The position numbers and the translations under genes are program-made. 64,000 nt of DNA, from positions 1 through 64,000 of the forward strand of contig JAEWBN010000016.1 in the NCBI GenBank assembly GCA_023391095.1, read 5' to 3'. The DNA is from Pseudomonadota bacterium. Lineage in GTDB: Bacteria; Pseudomonadota; Alphaproteobacteria; Rhizobiales; Devosiaceae. Below the pieces are notes generated by a model. That model was given only the letters and a program-made list of their open reading frames with translations, made no database searches and was not told where the DNA came from. This document shows, piece by piece, positions 19,377 through 28,918 of the stretch (its first letter is position 1; each line of letters starts with the position of its first letter).

Positions 19377-20456
19377 GTGACCGGGCAAGCACAAGCCATC
19401 ATTCTGGGTATCGAGACCAGCTGTGACGAGACCGCGGCTTCCGTGGTCGTGCGGGATGAATCCGGTGCTGGCCGCATTTGTTCCAATGTGGTGCGCAGCC
19501 AGCTCGATGAACATGCGGCATTTGGTGGCGTGGTGCCCGAGCTTGCCGCACGGGCGCATGTGGAATGGCTCGACCATATCATCGCGCAGGCCCTGGACGA
19601 GGCCGGCATGGCACTCACGGATGTGGATGCGGTGGCTGCAACGGCGGGGCCGGGGCTGATCGGCGGCGTGTTGGTGGGCCTCACCACCGCAAAGGCGCTG
19701 GCCGCCTCGCTCGACAAGCCCCTTATTGCCGTCAACCACCTTGAAGCCCATGCGCTGACCGCGCGGCTCACCAATGGCGTGCAGTTTCCATATCTCATGC
19801 TTCTTGTGTCCGGCGGGCATAGCCAGTTTGTGCTCGTGCGTGGGGTGGGGGACTACGAGCGCTGGGGTGGCACCATCGACGATGCGCTGGGCGAGGCGTT
19901 CGACAAGGTTGCCAAGCTGCTGAGTCTCGGCCATCCAGGCGGCCCTGCCGTCGAGCGGATGGCCAGGAGCGGGGATCCGACCCGTTTCAAGTTTCCGCGT
20001 CCGCTGCTGCGGGAACAGCGGCTCGATTTTTCATTTTCCGGCCTCAAGACGGCGGTGCGGCTCCAGGCCGAGGCCCTGGCCCCGCTCAGCGATCAGGACG
20101 TGGCCGACATTGCCGCTGGTTTCCAGGCCGCGGTCACCGACATCGTCGCCACCCGCTCGCGCCAAGCACTGGAGCGATTGAAAGCCGAGATGCCGGGGGG
20201 CACGCCAACCCTTGTGGTCGCGGGCGGCGTCGCCGCCAACCAGCAGATTTCTGCCGTCCTCACCGAAACCACGCGGGACATGGGGGCCACTCTGGTGGTG
20301 CCGCCCATCGCCCTGTGCACCGACAATGGCGCCATGGTTGCCTGGGCCGGGGCCGAGCGGCTGGCGCTGGGTGCTTCGGATGGGCTCGATGTGGCCGCGC
20401 GGCCGCGCTGGCCGCTCGATACCCCAGGAATGAAGGTGGGCGATCATGCCGCTTGA
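19377..20456 (+). CDS. tsaD: tRNA N6-adenosine threonylcarbamoyltransferase
   Basis: Transfers threonylcarbamoyl to A37 of ANN-decoding tRNAs, with TsaB and TsaE. The family start ILGIETSCDETAASVV is followed by ELAARAHVEWLDH (metal-binding His), LMLLVSGGHSQ and FDFSFSGLKTAV-like text, and the ATP-site VVAGGVAANQQI. The start is uncertain: GTG at 19377 gives 359 residues and the usual short lead. TTG at 19353 adds eight residues. Neither has an ideal ribosome site. The end overlaps gpsA by 11 bases. Confidence 0.95.
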   Translation: MTGQAQAIILGIETSCDETAASVVVRDESGAGRICSNVVRSQLDEHAAFGGVVPELAARAHVEWLDHIIAQALDEAGMALTDVDAVAATAGPGLIGGVLVGLTTAKALAASLDKPLIAVNHLEAHALTARLTNGVQFPYLMLLVSGGHSQFVLVRGVGDYERWGGTIDDALGEAFDKVAKLLSLGHPGGPAVERMARSGDPTRFKFPRPLLREQRLDFSFSGLKTAVRLQAEALAPLSDQDVADIAAGFQAAVTDIVATRSRQALERLKAEMPGGTPTLVVAGGVAANQQISAVLTETTRDMGATLVVPPIALCTDNGAMVAWAGAERLALGASDGLDVAARPRWPLDTPGMKVGDHAA

Positions 20457-21432
20457 AACCGTTGCCGTCATCGGAGGCGGGTCCTGGGGCACGGCCCTGG
20501 CGCAGGCGGCGGCCATGGCCGGGCGCAGCGTCACCCTTGTTGTGCGCGGCCCTGAAAAGGCCGACGCCATCAATCGAGACCGGGTCAATCCGTCCGCCCT
20601 GCCGGGCCAGCCCTTGCATGGCCGTCTTCATGCTGCGGCCGAATTTGGCGGCGCCGATATTGTGATCCTTGCCGTCCCGGCCCAGGCGACGCGGGGCCTC
20701 CTGGCCGGGCTGGCGCCCGAACTCTTTGCCGGCCGGCCGGTCGTGCTTTCCGCAAAGGGCCTTGAAACCGGCACGCTGGCTCGGCAGAGCGAAATTCTGC
20801 TCGACATGGCGCCCGATGCGATCCCCTATGTCTTGTCGGGTCCGAGCTTTGCCGGCGATGTCGCGGCAGGCCGGCCAACGGCGGTGACGCTGGCGGGCGA
20901 CGATGCCGATGCCACTTCCGATCTTGCCGCGGCCATGGCCGGCCCCACCTTCCGGCCCTATGCCGCCGATGACCGGATCGGCGTCGAAATTGCTGGGGCG
21001 CTCAAGAATGTCTATGCGCTGGCCTGTGGCGCCGTCGAGGGTGCCAATCTCGGCGCTTCGGCGCGGGCGGCGCTGATCGCCCGCGGATACGCCGAAATGG
21101 CCCGCATGGTCACCGCCATGGGCGGTTCGGCCCATACCCTGACGGGCCTTGCCGGGCTGGGTGACCTGACGCTCACCTGCACCTCGGTGCAGTCGCGCAA
21201 TTACCAGTTCGGCATGGCGCTCGGCGCCGGCCGGGCCACGGCTGATATTCTCGCCTCGGGCGCCAAGCTCGCCGAAGGCGTGGCGACCGCGCCGGTAGCT
21301 GCCGCATTGGCCAAAAGCCTTGGCGTCGACGCGCCGCTCATCGACGCTGTGGACGCGGTGGTGAGCGGGCAGGCCGATATCACCACCATCGTTGCGGGCC
21401 TCATGTCCCGCCCGCTCAAGAGGGAACACTGA
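20446..21432 (+). CDS. gpsA: glycerol-3-phosphate dehydrogenase [NAD(P)+]
   Basis: Makes sn-glycerol 3-phosphate for phospholipid synthesis from dihydroxyacetone phosphate. The 328-residue protein has the Rossmann motif VIGGGSWGTALAQ at residues 7-19, ILAVPAQATRGLL, LSAKGLE, YVLSGPSFAGDVAAG, the catalytic Lys in GALKNVYALA, and TGLAGLGDLTLTC with the GpsA signature. It overlaps tsaD, and the YciI gene begins one base behind it, so tsaD-gpsA-YciI-EVE form one transcription unit. Confidence 0.97.
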   Translation: MPLETVAVIGGGSWGTALAQAAAMAGRSVTLVVRGPEKADAINRDRVNPSALPGQPLHGRLHAAAEFGGADIVILAVPAQATRGLLAGLAPELFAGRPVVLSAKGLETGTLARQSEILLDMAPDAIPYVLSGPSFAGDVAAGRPTAVTLAGDDADATSDLAAAMAGPTFRPYAADDRIGVEIAGALKNVYALACGAVEGANLGASARAALIARGYAEMARMVTAMGGSAHTLTGLAGLGDLTLTCTSVQSRNYQFGMALGAGRATADILASGAKLAEGVATAPVAAALAKSLGVDAPLIDAVDAVVSGQADITTIVAGLMSRPLKREH

Positions 21433-21433
21433 A

Positions 21434-21727
21434 ATGCTCTATGCCATGATCGCCAAGGATGCCGCCGGGGCCCTGGACAAGCGCCTCGAAAACCGTCCGG
21501 TGCATCTGGAGCACCTCAATAGCCTGGGCAAGAAGCTGGTTTTTGCCGGTGCCCTGCTGGATGCGGACGAAAAGCCGGAAGGCTCGATCGTCATTTTCGA
21601 GGCGGAGAGCCTGGCAGAGGCCCAGGCCATGGCCGATGCCGACCCCTTCGTCGCCGCCGGCGTCTTTGCCAGTTACGAGGTCAAGCGCTGGCGCGTTGCG
21701 ATCAACACGACCGGGGTGGAGCTCTAG
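21434..21727 (+). CDS. YciI family protein
   Basis: A 97-residue protein of the YciI/YCII superfamily with a ferredoxin-like fold. The start MLYAMIAKD, the conserved HLEHLNSLGKKLVFAGALLD with its His, and FEAESLAEAQAMADADPFVAAGV with the Asp-Pro-Phe motif are all there. YciI proteins may be small hydrolases, but the reaction is unknown here. The ATG at 21434 lies one base behind the gpsA stop. Confidence 0.92.
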   Translation: MLYAMIAKDAAGALDKRLENRPVHLEHLNSLGKKLVFAGALLDADEKPEGSIVIFEAESLAEAQAMADADPFVAAGVFASYEVKRWRVAINTTGVEL

Positions 21728-21730
21728 GCC

Positions 21731-22165
21731 ATGGCCTATTGGCTGATGAAGTCCGAGCCGGACGTCTTTTCCTTCGATGACCTGGTCGCCAAGACCAAAA
21801 AGGGCGAGGCCGAGGAGTGGCATGGGGTGCGCAATTATGCGGCGCGCAACAACATGAAAGCCATGGCGGTGGGCGACGAGGCCTTTTTCTACCACTCCAA
21901 TATCGGCAAGGAGATCGTGGGCATCATGAAGATTGTGGTGCCCGCCCATCCCGACAGCACGGCCGAGCTCAATGCCAAGGGCGAGGTGGTGTGGGAATGC
22001 GTCGATGTCCAGTCCGTCCGGCCCTTCCCCCGCCCCGTCACTCTGGCCGAAATCAAGGCAACCGAAGCCCTGGCCAATATGGAGCTGATCAAGCTATCGC
22101 GTCTCTCCGTATCGAAGGTGAGCGACGAAGAGTGGGACCTGCTTTGTAGGATGGGTGGCTTGTAG
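21731..22165 (+). CDS. EVE domain-containing protein
   Basis: A 144-residue protein that is a single EVE domain, related to PUA and YTH folds and thought to bind modified bases in nucleic acids. The markers are MKSEPDVFSFDDL at the start, WHGVRNYAARNNMKAMAVGDEAFFYHS, and the GIMKIV and WECVDVQSV strands. It ends the tsaD-gpsA-YciI group. Its stop codon lies in the arm of a long inverted repeat. Confidence 0.94.
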   Translation: MAYWLMKSEPDVFSFDDLVAKTKKGEAEEWHGVRNYAARNNMKAMAVGDEAFFYHSNIGKEIVGIMKIVVPAHPDSTAELNAKGEVVWECVDVQSVRPFPRPVTLAEIKATEALANMELIKLSRLSVSKVSDEEWDLLCRMGGL

Positions 22166-22215
22166 CCGTTTAGCAGAGCGCGCCACGCGCGCCAGTGGCG
22201 CGACTGGGGCTACAA
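22160..22215. repeat. inverted repeat overlapping the EVE gene stop
   Basis: TTGTAGCC (22160-22167) pairs with GGCTACAA (22208-22215). Inside, CGCGCC (22188-22193) pairs with GGCGCG (22197-22202). No T-run follows on either strand. It could act as a weak bidirectional transcription end between the convergent EVE and yciB genes, or be an intergenic repeat. Confidence 0.5.
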
Positions 22216-22275
22216 GGCCATGAGAGCTACGCTCGAATGGCGGGCAAGCCGTTAAGCGTCTTGATGGGAAGGGAC

Positions 22276-22905
22276 TTAAGCCAGATCGCTGCCGGTCACG
22301 ACAGGCGGCGTCTGCACCGTCTCGTCGGCCGGCGCGTATCTGTTGAGCAGCGGCAGCTGGCTCATGGAGAAGATGACCGTCAGCGGCATGATGCCCCAGA
22401 CCTTGAAGGCCACCCAGAAATCGGTGGTCTGTGTGCGCCAGACGACTTCATTGAGCACAGCCAGCACCACAAAGAACACGCCCCAGTTCAGCGTCAGCTT
22501 CCACCAGCCTTCGGGCTTGAGCTTATAGACATCACCGAAGACATATTTGAGCAGCGACTGGCCGAAAACGAGGCCTCCCAACAGCACGCTGGCGAACATC
22601 ATGTTGGTGATGGTCGGCTTCATCTTGATGAAAGTGTCATCCTGGAGCCAGAGCGTCAGCCCGCCGAACACCAGCACGACAGCACCGGTCACCAGCGGCA
22701 TCACCGCGATCTTCTTGAGAAGGAGCTTGCTCAGGATCAGCGAGATGACCATGGCGCCCATGAACCACGCCGTGGCGACGAAAATGTCGGCGCGCGCATT
22801 CATGAAGAAGAACACGACCAAGGGACCCAGCTCGAGGCCCAGCTTGGTGAGCTGGGGGCGCAGTTCGTCCCAGTTGGCTTCCGGTTGGGCGGTCTTGTCG
22901 GTCAT
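22276..22905 (-). CDS. yciB: septation protein A / inner membrane-spanning protein YciB
   Basis: A 209-residue polytopic protein with about five hydrophobic helices, of the YciB (IspA) family tied to cell-envelope synthesis and division. Signatures are ELGPLVVFFFMNARADIFVATAWFM at the start, KPTITNMMFASVLLGGL, and WGVFFVVLAVLNEVVWRTQTT with FWVAFKVWGIMPLTVIF near the end. A start at 22917 is also possible; 22905 is preferred because GGAAAG precedes it. It is downstream of ftsY in the usual order for the group. Confidence 0.93.
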   Translation of the reverse strand: MTDKTAQPEANWDELRPQLTKLGLELGPLVVFFFMNARADIFVATAWFMGAMVISLILSKLLLKKIAVMPLVTGAVVLVFGGLTLWLQDDTFIKMKPTITNMMFASVLLGGLVFGQSLLKYVFGDVYKLKPEGWWKLTLNWGVFFVVLAVLNEVVWRTQTTDFWVAFKVWGIMPLTVIFSMSQLPLLNRYAPADETVQTPPVVTGSDLA

Positions 22906-23016
22906 CGGTCTTTCCATGGCGTTGCGGCCAATGTGATGGCATCAAACCCCTGATGCAAGCCGATAAGCCGCAACAATGGTCAGATTAGGACGGGCCGGTG
23001 GCCCGAAACGCGCCGC

Positions 23017-24264
23017 CTAGCGCGCTTCGAAGCCGGCAATGGCCTTCGCGAAATCGGCTGCCTTGAAGGGCTCGAGATCGTCCACGCCCTCGCCTACGCC
23101 GATGAAATGCACGGGCAGGCCGAATTTCCGGGCGATCGCCACAAGGATGCCGCCGCGGGCCGTGCCATCGAGCTTGGTCATGACCAGACCCGTCACCCCG
23201 GCGCGCTTGCCGAAGATTTCCACCTGCTTCATGGCATTCTGCCCCGTCGTGGCGTCGAGGGTCAGCAGCGTCGCGTGGGGAGCTTCAGGGTCGACCTTCT
23301 TGATGACGCGGATGACCTTTTCCAGCTCGTTCATCAGCTCGTCGCGGTTCTGCAACCGCCCGGCCGTGTCGATGATGAGCACGTCCCGGCCATCGGCGCG
23401 GGCCTGGGTGACGGCGTCGAAGGCCAGACCCGAGGCGTCGGCGCCGGCCGGCCGGGAAATGACCGGAGCGCCTGTGCGCTGCCCCCAGACCTGCAACTGT
23501 TCGATGGCCGCGGCGCGGAACGTGTCGCCCGCCGCCAGCATGACCGAGCGGCCTTCGCGCGAAAATTTCTGCGCAAGCTTGCCGATCGTGGTGGTCTTGC
23601 CCGAACCGTTGACGCCGATCATCAGGATCACGAAGGGCTTTTTGGCGGCGTCCACCGCCAGCGGCAGCGCCACCGGCGACAGCACTTTTTCCACCTCGGC
23701 CGACAGCACGGTGCGCACATCTTCGCCCGACACATCCTTGTCGAAGCGGTCACGGCGCAGCGTTTCGGTGATCGCCATGGCCGTGTCGATGCCCAGGTCG
23801 GCCTGGATCAGCACATCCTCGAGTTCGTCGAGCGTCGCCGCGTCGAGCTTGCGCTTGGTGAAGACCGAGGTGATGGAGCTGGTGAGATTGTCCGAGGACC
23901 GCTTGAGGCCGGTGGCCAGCCGGGCAAACCAGCCCTGCGGCTGGGCCGGCTCGGGAACCGGTGCGGGCGGGGCCACGAACTGGTCCTCGACCTCCTCGAT
24001 ATAGGCCGGGGTGGTTTCCGGCGGGCCGGGAGGGGGAGCCGGATGCGGCACCTCGACCGGTTCGGGGGTTAGCTCGGGCTTGGGTTCCGGCTTGGGTTCC
24101 GGCGCAGACTGCGGCGGAGCAACCGGGGGCAGCGACTCGGGCTCCGGGGGTGTTACCGGCTGCGGCTCGGGTTGGACCGGTGGGGTGGTTTCCGGGGGCG
24201 CCGGGCTGGGCGTGGGCTGGGTGCCGAAGAGGCGCTGGAAGAAGCCGGGTTTTTTCTCGGTCAT
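23017..24264 (-). CDS. ftsY: signal recognition particle receptor FtsY
   Basis: GTPase that docks SRP-bound ribosomes at the membrane. The 415-residue protein has an acidic, Pro/Glu-rich A domain (residues about 15-110, with repeated short PEP-type units), then the helical N domain and GTPase G domain. Motifs are GVNGSGKT at 217-224, DTFRAAA, DTAGR, TKLDGTARGG and the closing GVGEGVDDLEPF. The long Pro-rich A domain is not conserved and may vary in length. Its partner Ffh is encoded 6 kb away in this window. Confidence 0.97.
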   Translation of the reverse strand: MTEKKPGFFQRLFGTQPTPSPAPPETTPPVQPEPQPVTPPEPESLPPVAPPQSAPEPKPEPKPELTPEPVEVPHPAPPPGPPETTPAYIEEVEDQFVAPPAPVPEPAQPQGWFARLATGLKRSSDNLTSSITSVFTKRKLDAATLDELEDVLIQADLGIDTAMAITETLRRDRFDKDVSGEDVRTVLSAEVEKVLSPVALPLAVDAAKKPFVILMIGVNGSGKTTTIGKLAQKFSREGRSVMLAAGDTFRAAAIEQLQVWGQRTGAPVISRPAGADASGLAFDAVTQARADGRDVLIIDTAGRLQNRDELMNELEKVIRVIKKVDPEAPHATLLTLDATTGQNAMKQVEIFGKRAGVTGLVMTKLDGTARGGILVAIARKFGLPVHFIGVGEGVDDLEPFKAADFAKAIAGFEAR

Positions 24265-24279
24265 GTCTTGTCTTTCGCT

Positions 24280-25542
24280 CTAGGCCGCGGCGCGCAGCGC
24301 TTCGCCCACAAGGCCATCAGGGCCCAAGCCCGTCACCTGCACCTTGAGCAGTTCGCCCGCCGCCCCTTGGGCAACGTGTATGGGGATGAAATGTTCGGTG
24401 CGCCCCAGCCCGTTGCGTTCAACCAGCACGCTTTCGGTGGCGCCCAGCCGCGTCTGGCAGAGCGCGGCGAACTGCTTTTCCCCCGCCTGCCGCAGGAGGG
24501 TGGCGCGCCGGCGGGCAACGGTCTTGTCGACCTGCGGCATGCGCGCCGCCGGTGTGCCGGGGCGCGGGGAATAGGGAAAGGCGTGGATATAGGTGAGCCG
24601 CGCCTCCTCGATGAAGCGCAGGGAATTGTCGAACATGGCTTCGGTTTCGGTGGGGAAGCCGGCAATGATGTCGGCCCCGAACACCATGTCGGGTCGAAGG
24701 CCGCGCAGCTTGGCAATCACGCCCAGCGCATCCTCGCGCAGGTGCCGGCGTTTCATGCGCTTGAGGATCATGTCGTCCCCAGATTGAAGCGACAGGTGCA
24801 GATGCGGCATGAGCCGCGTTTCGCGCACCGCCTCGTAGAGCGCCGGATCGGCCTCAATGGAGTCGATCGAGGAAATTCGCAGCCGCGGCAGGTCGGGGAC
24901 GTGTCTGAGAATGGCTTGGGTCAGCATGCCCAGGGTCGGGCTGCCCGGCAGGTCGGGGCCATAGGAGGTAATGTCCACCCCGGTCAGCACGACTTCGGAA
25001 TAGCCGTTGGCCACGAGTTTTTTGACTTGGTCGACCACGAGGCCCATGGGCACCGAGCGGGAGGGTCCCCTCCCATAGGGAATGATGCAGAAGGTGCAGC
25101 GGTGGTCGCAGCCATTCTGCACCTGCACGAAGGCGCGGGTGCGTCCGTCCATGCCTTCGATCAGGTGGCCGGCGGTTTCCCGCACGCTCATGATGTCGTT
25201 GACCTGCACCTTATCATTGAGCGGGATGCCGAAGACCACGGGCTTGTAGCTTTCGGCCTTGAGCTTGTCGGCATTGCCGATGACCAGGTCGACTTCGGCC
25301 ATGTCGCCAAAGATGCGGCCCTCGGTCTGGGCGGCGCAGCCGGTGACGATGATGCGGGCGTCCGGGTTGTCGCGACGTGCCTTGCGCACGGCCTGCTTGG
25401 CCTGGCGCACGGCCTCCTGGGTCACCGCGCAGGTATTGATGATGATGGCATTGTCGAGCCCGGCCTTTTCGGCCTCGGCCTTCATCACCTCGCCCTCATA
25501 GGCGTTGAGGCGACAGCCGAAGGTCAGCGTCTCGACGGCCAT
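24280..25542 (-). CDS. mtaB: tRNA t6A37 methylthiotransferase MtaB
   Basis: Radical SAM enzyme that adds a methylthio group to t6A37 in tRNA. The 420-residue protein has the N-terminal UPF0004 domain (TFGCRLNAYE with the first cluster Cys, NTCAVT, TGCAAQ), the radical SAM cluster CDHRCTFC, and a C-terminal TRAM-like segment. The product of tsaD in this window is the substrate modification. The ATG at 25542 overlaps the dapF stop by one base; a 19-residue upstream extension into dapF is less likely. Confidence 0.95.
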   Translation of the reverse strand: MAVETLTFGCRLNAYEGEVMKAEAEKAGLDNAIIINTCAVTQEAVRQAKQAVRKARRDNPDARIIVTGCAAQTEGRIFGDMAEVDLVIGNADKLKAESYKPVVFGIPLNDKVQVNDIMSVRETAGHLIEGMDGRTRAFVQVQNGCDHRCTFCIIPYGRGPSRSVPMGLVVDQVKKLVANGYSEVVLTGVDITSYGPDLPGSPTLGMLTQAILRHVPDLPRLRISSIDSIEADPALYEAVRETRLMPHLHLSLQSGDDMILKRMKRRHLREDALGVIAKLRGLRPDMVFGADIIAGFPTETEAMFDNSLRFIEEARLTYIHAFPYSPRPGTPAARMPQVDKTVARRRATLLRQAGEKQFAALCQTRLGATESVLVERNGLGRTEHFIPIHVAQGAAGELLKVQVTGLGPDGLVGEALRAAA

Positions 25543-26420
25543 CAGGCAGCCTCGCTCCGCGTCCAGACGCCGCTGACAGGATCGAGCCGGCCGGCCCATT
25601 CCAGTTCGGCGGGACCCGTCAGGGTCACATGGTCATTGTCGAGCCATTCCACCACGAGGTCGCCACCCGGCACCGTCACGGTGGCCTTGCGGGCCGTGCG
25701 GCGGGTGCGCGCGCCATTGACCAGCGCCGCGCAGGCTGCCGAGCCGCAGGCTTCGGTGAGCCCAGCACCGCGTTCCCAGGTGCGCAGGACAATGTGGTCG
25801 GGCTTGAGCACTTCGGCGATGGAAATGTTGGCGCGCTCGGGAAAAAGCGGATGGTTTTCCAGCAGCGGCCCGAAGCGGTCCAGCGCATAGGACCACACAT
25901 CTTCCTTCACCCAGAACGTGGCGTGCGGATTGCCGATGGACATGACCGAAGGCGAATGCAGCACCGGCGCGTCGATGGGGCCGATCTGCAGCTCGACCTG
26001 GCGGGTATCGGCAAATTCCTCGTTGAGGGGAATGTCGTACCAGGCAAATTTGGGCGTCCCCATGTCGACCGTGATCAGGCCGTCTTCCAGCTCTTCGCCA
26101 AAGAGGATGCCCGCCACGGTTTCGAAGGTGAAACGCTGCCGCCCCTGCTCGCCGGTCAAGACCTGGACCACGCAGCGCATGCCATTGCCGCAGGCCTGGG
26201 CCAGCGAGCCATCCGAATTGATGATCTCGATATAGTTGACCGTGCCCGGCATGCGGCTGTCATGGATGGCCATGATCTGGTCGAACCGGGTTTGGGGATG
26301 TGCATTGATGGCGATGGCCGCTTCCGGCGTGATCCGGGCCTTGCTGCCGCGCATGTCGGCCACGATGATCTGGTTGCCCAGTCCGTTCATCTTGAAAAAG
26401 GGGACGTCGCTCACGGCCAA
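25542..26420 (-). CDS. dapF: diaminopimelate epimerase
   Basis: Turns LL- into meso-diaminopimelate for lysine and peptidoglycan. The 292-residue protein has the start FFKMNGLGNQIIVAD, the first active-site Cys in ACGNGMRCVVQ and the second in TEACGSAACAALV, with SIGNPHATFWV between. It heads the dapF-mtaB-ftsY-(yciB) group. The 266 bases ahead of it, up to the divergent JmjC-like gene, hold both promoters; no further gene is seen there. Confidence 0.97.
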   Translation of the reverse strand: MAVSDVPFFKMNGLGNQIIVADMRGSKARITPEAAIAINAHPQTRFDQIMAIHDSRMPGTVNYIEIINSDGSLAQACGNGMRCVVQVLTGEQGRQRFTFETVAGILFGEELEDGLITVDMGTPKFAWYDIPLNEEFADTRQVELQIGPIDAPVLHSPSVMSIGNPHATFWVKEDVWSYALDRFGPLLENHPLFPERANISIAEVLKPDHIVLRTWERGAGLTEACGSAACAALVNGARTRRTARKATVTVPGGDLVVEWLDNDHVTLTGPAELEWAGRLDPVSGVWTRSEAA

Positions 26421-26686
26421 AATCCAGCGTCGATGCCTAGGAGGGAACAGGCATGCCTGTCACAAGCCCTATATGGCGGATGCTGTGTCAAATTGCCAGC
26501 GGCACTGCGGCCAGTGTGCAATCGATTGCCATGCAGCCTATGCCTCCGTGAAGGCAATTTTCTTTTAATTTTAACCACTTGGCGCTGATGCGTTCTTAAC
26601 CAGACCGGCAGGTTTCGCGTGCGGCCGACATCGGTTGGGATAGAGTGAGGCTGAAGAAATGCCCCAGGCCACTCGGGAGCCACTCG

Positions 26687-27646
26687 ATGAACATGCCGAT
26701 GATGACAGACCAGATCATTACCGACTGGCAGCCGCACTACCCTAAGCTGTGGGGCAACCAATCGCTGCGCCTCGGCCATAGCCTTGCCAATTCGCCCCTG
26801 TTTACCGACGAGGCGCTGGCGCGGCTGATCGACCGGTCGCCGCGTGAGGCCTACCATGTCAACTATTCGCAGAAGACGCCGGGCAATCCGCCCAAGCGGC
26901 GCGAAGGCGAGATCAAGGACCTCTCGGGTGCCGAGGTCATCGATGTGGTGCGCGACGGCAATATCTGGGTCAATCTGACCGCCCCGGCCAAGGTCGATCC
27001 CGCCTATGGCGAGCTGCTCGACAGCCTTTATGCCGAGTTCGAAGAGCGCGTGCCCGGCTTCAGGAGCTACAAGCGCAACCTTACCATCCTGATCTCGTCG
27101 CCCAATGTGTCGGTCAAGTACCATTCCGACGTGCCCGGCCAGAGCCTCTGGCAGGTGCGCGGCACCAAGAAGGTCTATGTCTATCCTGCGCAGGCCCCCT
27201 TCATTTCCCAGCCGGCGCTGGAAAAGCTGATCCTGGGCCAGCTGCGCGAAACCGACATGCCGTTCGAGCCGTGGTTCGACGATTTCGCCCAGGTCTACGA
27301 TCTGGAAGCCGGGCAGATGCTGCATTGGCCGCTCAACGGCCCGCATCGCGTGGTCAATCACGGCATGCTTAATGTCAGCTTCACTACCGAGCACTGGACC
27401 GATGAGCTGCGCAAGCACTATGCGGTCAACTATGCCAATGGCATCCTGCGCAGCAAGGTCGGCGCCAAAAAGCTCAGCCAGCAGGTCACGGGCCTGTCCT
27501 ATCTGAGCAAGCTGGGCGTGGCCGGTGCGGTCAAGTTCAGCCCGCTCAATCCGCAAAAGAAAAAGGTCTATACCGTCGATTTCCGCGTCGATCCTTCGGC
27601 TCCCGAGGGCGTTCGCGACATCCCGGCCTATACGTTTGAAAAATGA
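26687..27646 (+). CDS. JmjC/cupin-like iron and 2-oxoglutarate oxygenase-type protein
   Basis: A 319-residue soluble protein. The text KYHSDVPGQSLWQVRGTK (His146, Asp148) followed by LHWPLNGPHRVVN (distal His220) fits the HxD...H iron site and barrel order of JmjC/cupin-8 oxygenases. That would make it a hydroxylase of a protein or small molecule; the substrate is unknown. GGGAG lies 7 bases before the ATG at 26687; an upstream in-frame GTG is less likely. It shares an ATGA overlap with the GNAT gene, so the two act together. Function is inferred from motifs only. Confidence 0.68.
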   Translation: MNMPMMTDQIITDWQPHYPKLWGNQSLRLGHSLANSPLFTDEALARLIDRSPREAYHVNYSQKTPGNPPKRREGEIKDLSGAEVIDVVRDGNIWVNLTAPAKVDPAYGELLDSLYAEFEERVPGFRSYKRNLTILISSPNVSVKYHSDVPGQSLWQVRGTKKVYVYPAQAPFISQPALEKLILGQLRETDMPFEPWFDDFAQVYDLEAGQMLHWPLNGPHRVVNHGMLNVSFTTEHWTDELRKHYAVNYANGILRSKVGAKKLSQQVTGLSYLSKLGVAGAVKFSPLNPQKKKVYTVDFRVDPSAPEGVRDIPAYTFEK

Positions 27647-28845
27647 CAGCAGTGGGTACGCTCGGCTTTATTGAGCGCCGGCGTGCGGTTTCGGACCGCG
27701 CGCCGGACGCGGTTTTGCGGGATGAAACGTTCCGCAGCCGCGAGGCCGTGGAGGCGCTCGCGGTGCGCTGGCGCGGGCTTGAACAGGTTGCCGGAGGGCT
27801 GACCCTGTTCCAGAGCCTGGGCTGGGTCCAGGCGGTGTTCGATTTCGAGGCGCGCCGCGCCAACCGCGGTTTCGATCCTGTTATCGTCACCCTGTCCGAC
27901 GGCCAGCGTCTTGTCGCCGTACTGCCGGTCGAGCGCGTGCGGACCGGTGCGCGTCGTATTCTGACCCCGCTGGGCCATGCCTTCGGCCAGTATTCCGATG
28001 TTCTGGTGGCGCCCGGCTATGACCCGGCTACGGTCGTTTCGCGATTGTTGCGGGCCGCGGTCGCCGCAGCGCCTGCCGATGCGGTCAGCTTCTACAAGGT
28101 GCGCGAGGGGTCTGCCCTGGCGCTGGGCATGCCACAGCGCCATGTGGCCACCGGCTCCGAACAGGCCGCACCCTTTGTGGCGCTCGACTGCTTTGCCGAT
28201 TACGCCGCCTATTTCCAGACCATCAAGCCCAAGACGCGCAAGAACATGCGCAATGCCCGCAATCGCCTTGAGCGCGAAGGTGCGCTTGAGCATCGTGTGG
28301 CCGAGACCGTCCCGGACACGCTGGCCGTTGTAGAGCGTACTCTGGTTGGCCGCGCGGGCCGGCTCAAGGACCAGGGGCTCACATCGCGCGCGTTCCGCGA
28401 TAGCGGGTTCATGGATTTCTGCCGCAGCCTGCCGCAGCGCAGCGACATCTCGCTTCTGGCCTTCTCGCTGACCCATCTGGGCCAGCCCATTGCCGAGCAG
28501 TGGGGCTTTGTCCATGCGGGGCGCTACTATGCTTTTGTTGCCAGCCGCGACTTTGCCAATTCCGACGAAAGCCCGGGCAAACTGCATCTGGGCGAAGTCA
28601 TCGAGGCCTGTGCCGAAAGGGGCCTTTCCGGTTGCGATCTGGGCGTGTCGGCCATGCCCTATAAGCTGACCTGGGCGACCGAGTCTGTCCCGGTCACGGA
28701 CTATGCCCTGCCGATGACCATCAAGGGGTGGCTGGTGATCCAGTTGTGGGACGTCTGGCTGCGCCCGCTCCTCAAGCGCACCGTGTTGCGCATGCCTTCG
28801 GGCCTGCGCGCCCGAATCTTCGGCGCGCTGGGCCGCGGAACCTGA
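27643..28845 (+). CDS. GNAT acyltransferase of the CelD/BcsL (FemAB-like) family
   Basis: A 400-residue protein with the acetyltransferase domain of the CelD/BcsL family, known from cellulose and other polysaccharide clusters. Visible features are LTLFQSLGWVQAVFDFE at the start, YFQTIKPKTRKNMRNARNRLEREG in the middle, and IAEQWGFVHAGRYYAFVASRDFANSDESPGKLHLGE in separate core strands and helix. No cellulose synthase or other polysaccharide gene is close. It overlaps the JmjC-like gene by 4 bases, pointing to a two-gene modification unit. Confidence 0.78.
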   Translation: MTAVGTLGFIERRRAVSDRAPDAVLRDETFRSREAVEALAVRWRGLEQVAGGLTLFQSLGWVQAVFDFEARRANRGFDPVIVTLSDGQRLVAVLPVERVRTGARRILTPLGHAFGQYSDVLVAPGYDPATVVSRLLRAAVAAAPADAVSFYKVREGSALALGMPQRHVATGSEQAAPFVALDCFADYAAYFQTIKPKTRKNMRNARNRLEREGALEHRVAETVPDTLAVVERTLVGRAGRLKDQGLTSRAFRDSGFMDFCRSLPQRSDISLLAFSLTHLGQPIAEQWGFVHAGRYYAFVASRDFANSDESPGKLHLGEVIEACAERGLSGCDLGVSAMPYKLTWATESVPVTDYALPMTIKGWLVIQLWDVWLRPLLKRTVLRMPSGLRARIFGALGRGT

Positions 28846-28918
28846 CCACGATTTACGGTTAAGGTTTTCTTACGGTTCTGGTCTGTATACTCCCCATGCT
28901 GACAGTATGGAGGGGAAC